A stretch of 7,911 nt of DNA from JANYIP01 sp031394045 (lineage in GTDB: Bacteria > Actinomycetota > Actinomycetes > Prado026). The stretch spans positions 1 through 7,911 of the forward strand of contig JANMWN010000253.1 of assembly GCA_031394045.1 (NCBI GenBank), read 5' to 3'. Position numbers and translations under genes: made by a program. Below are positions 6,137 to 7,911 of the stretch, in pieces (within the stretch, counting starts at the first letter, position 1; the number at the start of each line of letters is the position of its first letter). The notes under the pieces are model-generated. The model had not been told where the DNA came from. It saw only the letters and a list, made by a program, of their open reading frames with translations, and made no database searches.

Positions 6137-7741
6137 ATGACGATGCCTGGTCCGACGATTCCTGGCCCTGAGTTCCACCCGATCGGCCTGATGGAGCACA
6201 GCACCGCTGCTGCTCTGGAAGAGAAGTCGAAGCTCAAGAAGCACTTCGGTCGCTTCGACATCTTCTTCTTCCTGATCTGCACGATCGTCGGGCTCGACAC
6301 CCTCGGACAGGTCGCGAGCCAGGGCGCCCAGGCGTTCGTCTGGCTCATCTTCCTCGGCATCTTCTTCTTCCTCCCGTACGCGATGCTCGTGGCCGAGCTC
6401 GGGTCGACGTTCCGCGAGGAGGGTGGCTCCTACATCTGGACCAAGCTCGCCCTCGGGCGGCCGATCGCCTCGGTCAACGCCGTCATGTACTGGATCTCGA
6501 ACCCGATCTGGCTCGGCGGGACGCTCGCGATCACCGCGTTCGCGACGTTCACGACGTTCTTCTGGTCCGGGGAGCACTCGACCGGTGCTACCGAGACCGT
6601 TCAGATCATCTTCGGGATCGTGTTCATCTGGGTCGCGACGTGGTCGGCGATCCTCTCCTTCGGCATCGGCAAGTGGATCCCCACAATCGGTGCCTGGGTC
6701 CGGGTCCTGCTGCTCAGTGTGTTCACGCTCACCGTCATCGCGTACGCCGCCAAGAACGGCGTGCACGGGGTGAGCCTGGGCGAGTTCAAGCCGTCCAGCG
6801 CCATCTTCTTCGGCCTGGTCCCGGTGCTGTTCTTCAACTTCGTCGGCTTCGAGCTGCCCAGTGCGGCCGGCGACGAGATGAAGGACCCGCAGAAGGACGT
6901 GCCCGTCACGATCCGGCGCGCCTGGCTGGTCGCGATCCTCGCGTACGGCCTGCCGATCCTCGCGATCCTGCTGGTCATCCCGAAGGACCAGATCACCGGC
7001 CTCGGCGGGTTCATCGACGCGATCAAGACCGTCTTCACCGTCTTCGGCGGGAGCATCGAGACGGCCGCGGACGGCACGGTCACCCCTGTGCTCACGGGCT
7101 TCGGCACGGTCATGGGCGACATCGCCGCCATCGGCTTCATCCTGGCCCTGCTGTCCAGCGGTGCGACCTGGATCATGGGCGCCGACCGGTCCCAGGCGGT
7201 CGCTGCGTACGACGGCGCAGGCCCGCGCATCCTCGGCACCTTCTCCGGCAAGTACGGCACCCCGATCGCCGTCAACTACCTTTCTGGCATCCTGGCCACC
7301 ACCGTGCTGGTGCTCGCGACCGTGCTGACGTCCGGGGACACTGCGAAGTACTTCACCGCAGTCCTCGGCCTGGCGATCTCGACCACCACGCTGTCGTACC
7401 TCGGCATCTTCCCGGCGCTGTATCTCCTGCGTCGCAAGTACCCCACGGTCGAGCGGCCGTACGCGGCACCAGGAGGCATGCTCGGTGCCGGGCTGATCAG
7501 CGGGCTGTGCCTGCTCTGGGCGCTGATCGCGTCGATCAACCTGATCTTCCCGGGCGCGTTCAACGTTTTCACAGGTACCCCCACCGACGACGCCCTCGTG
7601 GGCGGCGGGTTCGAGGGTCAGCGCTGGGCGTACGAGGCCAGCCAGATCATCCCGCTGGTCGCGATCCTGGTCCTCGGCGCCATCTTCTACGCGATGGGTG
7701 CCAAGACGCGGGCCCAGCAGGTGGACGTACCGCTCGACTAG
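6137..7741 (+). CDS. APC-superfamily amino acid permease
   Basis: The predicted product is 534 residues and strongly hydrophobic, with about 12 membrane spans inferred from hydropathy by eye. It would import or exchange an amino acid or amine across the inner membrane. Landmarks of the amino acid-polyamine-organocation superfamily are a first span near 41-60, AELGSTFREEGGSYIW (86-101), the span-6 motif FNFVGFELPSAAGDEMKDP (233-251) continuing into the usual PVTIRRAW, and ADRSQAVAAYDGAGPRIL (349-366) followed by KYGTPIAVNY. The first span reads IVGLDTLGQVAS instead of the common G-x-G form, so its substrate site may differ. The charged N-terminal 38 residues and an extra hydrophilic loop at 475-500 resemble glutamate/GABA-antiporter-like members, but the substrate cannot be assigned. 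The TAG stop overlaps the stop of the convergent TipAS-domain gene in a shared CTAG, so any terminator must lie within that gene. Confidence 0.9.
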   Translation: MTMPGPTIPGPEFHPIGLMEHSTAAALEEKSKLKKHFGRFDIFFFLICTIVGLDTLGQVASQGAQAFVWLIFLGIFFFLPYAMLVAELGSTFREEGGSYIWTKLALGRPIASVNAVMYWISNPIWLGGTLAITAFATFTTFFWSGEHSTGATETVQIIFGIVFIWVATWSAILSFGIGKWIPTIGAWVRVLLLSVFTLTVIAYAAKNGVHGVSLGEFKPSSAIFFGLVPVLFFNFVGFELPSAAGDEMKDPQKDVPVTIRRAWLVAILAYGLPILAILLVIPKDQITGLGGFIDAIKTVFTVFGGSIETAADGTVTPVLTGFGTVMGDIAAIGFILALLSSGATWIMGADRSQAVAAYDGAGPRILGTFSGKYGTPIAVNYLSGILATTVLVLATVLTSGDTAKYFTAVLGLAISTTTLSYLGIFPALYLLRRKYPTVERPYAAPGGMLGAGLISGLCLLWALIASINLIFPGAFNVFTGTPTDDALVGGGFEGQRWAYEASQIIPLVAILVLGAIFYAMGAKTRAQQVDVPLD

Positions 7742-7911
7742 TCGGCGCTGTCGGCACTGTCGGCACTGGCAACGATCGCGTCGTGCACGTAGGTCGCAAG
7801 ACCCTCGGCAAGCTGCTCGTAATGAGCGGTGAACCGGGGGTCTTCGACGTACATCCGGGCCAGGCCAGGGTGGATGTGTGTCATGTCCTGCACCTCCTCC
7901 AGCGACGCTAG
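7738..7911 (-). CDS. TipAS-domain MerR-family regulator, C-terminal part only
   Basis: The gene enters from the right edge. Its last 57 codons and a TAG stop (7738-7740) are in the window; the start, the MerR DNA-binding domain and the coiled coil lie outside. The visible residues include HPGLARMYVEDPRFTAHYEQ and GLATYVHDAIVAS. They match the closing helices of the TipAS domain, whose typical form is M-Y-V-x-D-P-R-F-x-x-x-Y followed by G-L-x-x-Y-V-x-D-A-I. Family members are MerR-type activators that bind thiopeptide antibiotics or other multidrug-like ligands; in TipA the ligand attaches to a cysteine that would lie outside this window. The tail ends in SADSADSAD, encoded by three 9-bp repeats. 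The stop overlaps the permease stop by convergent CTAG. Whether the full protein has the MerR half or is a stand-alone TipAS cannot be seen here. Confidence 0.85.
   Translation of the reverse strand, partial: LASLEEVQDMTHIHPGLARMYVEDPRFTAHYEQLAEGLATYVHDAIVASADSADSAD
7741..7767. repeat. Three tandem 9-bp units at the TipAS gene 3' end
   Basis: GTCGGCGCT, GTCGGCACT and GTCGGCACT follow each other without gaps at 7741-7767. On the minus strand each codes for Ser-Ala-Asp, making the (SAD)3 tail. The units are nearly identical at the DNA level, which suggests recent slippage expansion rather than selection on three serines. The copy number may vary between strains. Confidence 0.75.

Noticed and set aside
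4972..6171. A 399-codon plus-strand frame inside the AI-2E gene, and a similar 423-codon frame inside the permease from 6640
   Set aside because: Both are out-of-frame Arg/Pro/Gly/His-rich shadows of membrane proteins with clear family motifs.
2630..6766. A single stop-free minus-strand frame of 1378 codons covering the TPR gene and running antisense through osmC's other frame, the AI-2E gene and part of the permease
   Set aside because: Only its last 473 codons have a ribosome site and family motifs. The rest is extremely rich in Arg, Asp, Glu and Gly, as expected for the antisense of G/C-biased codons, and it opposes well-supported genes.

Overview
The window is high-GC DNA with strong third-position G/C bias, GGAGG-type ribosome sites and protein families common in Actinobacteria (a TipAS-domain MerR regulator, a StaR/TTC38-like TPR protein, a secreted BNR/Asp-box protein). 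A soil-type actinomycete, possibly of the Nocardioides or Propionibacteriales kind, is my inference; no phylogenetic marker is present.

Layout, left to right. Positions 1-343 carry no gene I can support and hold two GC-rich hairpins downstream of the first gene. A minus-strand gene (344-2089) encodes a secreted protein with a sialidase-like beta-propeller. Then comes a 540-bp non-coding stretch (2090-2629) with several inverted repeats. A second minus-strand gene (2630-4051) encodes a 473-residue TTC38/StaR-like TPR protein. Upstream of it on the same strand, 140 bp away, is an OsmC/Ohr-family gene (4192-4701). A 133-bp divergent spacer separates osmC from a plus-strand pair: an AI-2E family (UPF0118) transporter (4835-6043) and, after 93 bp, an APC-superfamily amino acid permease (6137-7741). 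The permease stop codon overlaps the stop codon of a convergent minus-strand gene that enters from the right edge; its visible 57 codons are the C-terminal end of a TipAS-domain (MerR-type) regulator.

How the genes may work together: OsmC (organic peroxide or thiol chemistry) and the TPR protein may be co-transcribed. The AI-2E transporter and permease are both multi-spanning inner-membrane proteins and may share a transcript, although the permease has its own good ribosome site and a possible promoter. The TipAS protein would sense a small molecule, but nothing here ties it to the permease beyond position. I see no mobile element, CRISPR array, tRNA, rRNA or phage signature.

This looks like ordinary chromosomal housekeeping and accessory content. 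I do not see a convincing new multi-gene system. The points worth a second look are regulatory and structural: a probable leaderless start for the AI-2E gene, several perfect inverted repeats, the 4-bp convergent stop overlap with a 9-bp repeat tail, and an Asp-box protein that lacks sialidase active-site signatures.
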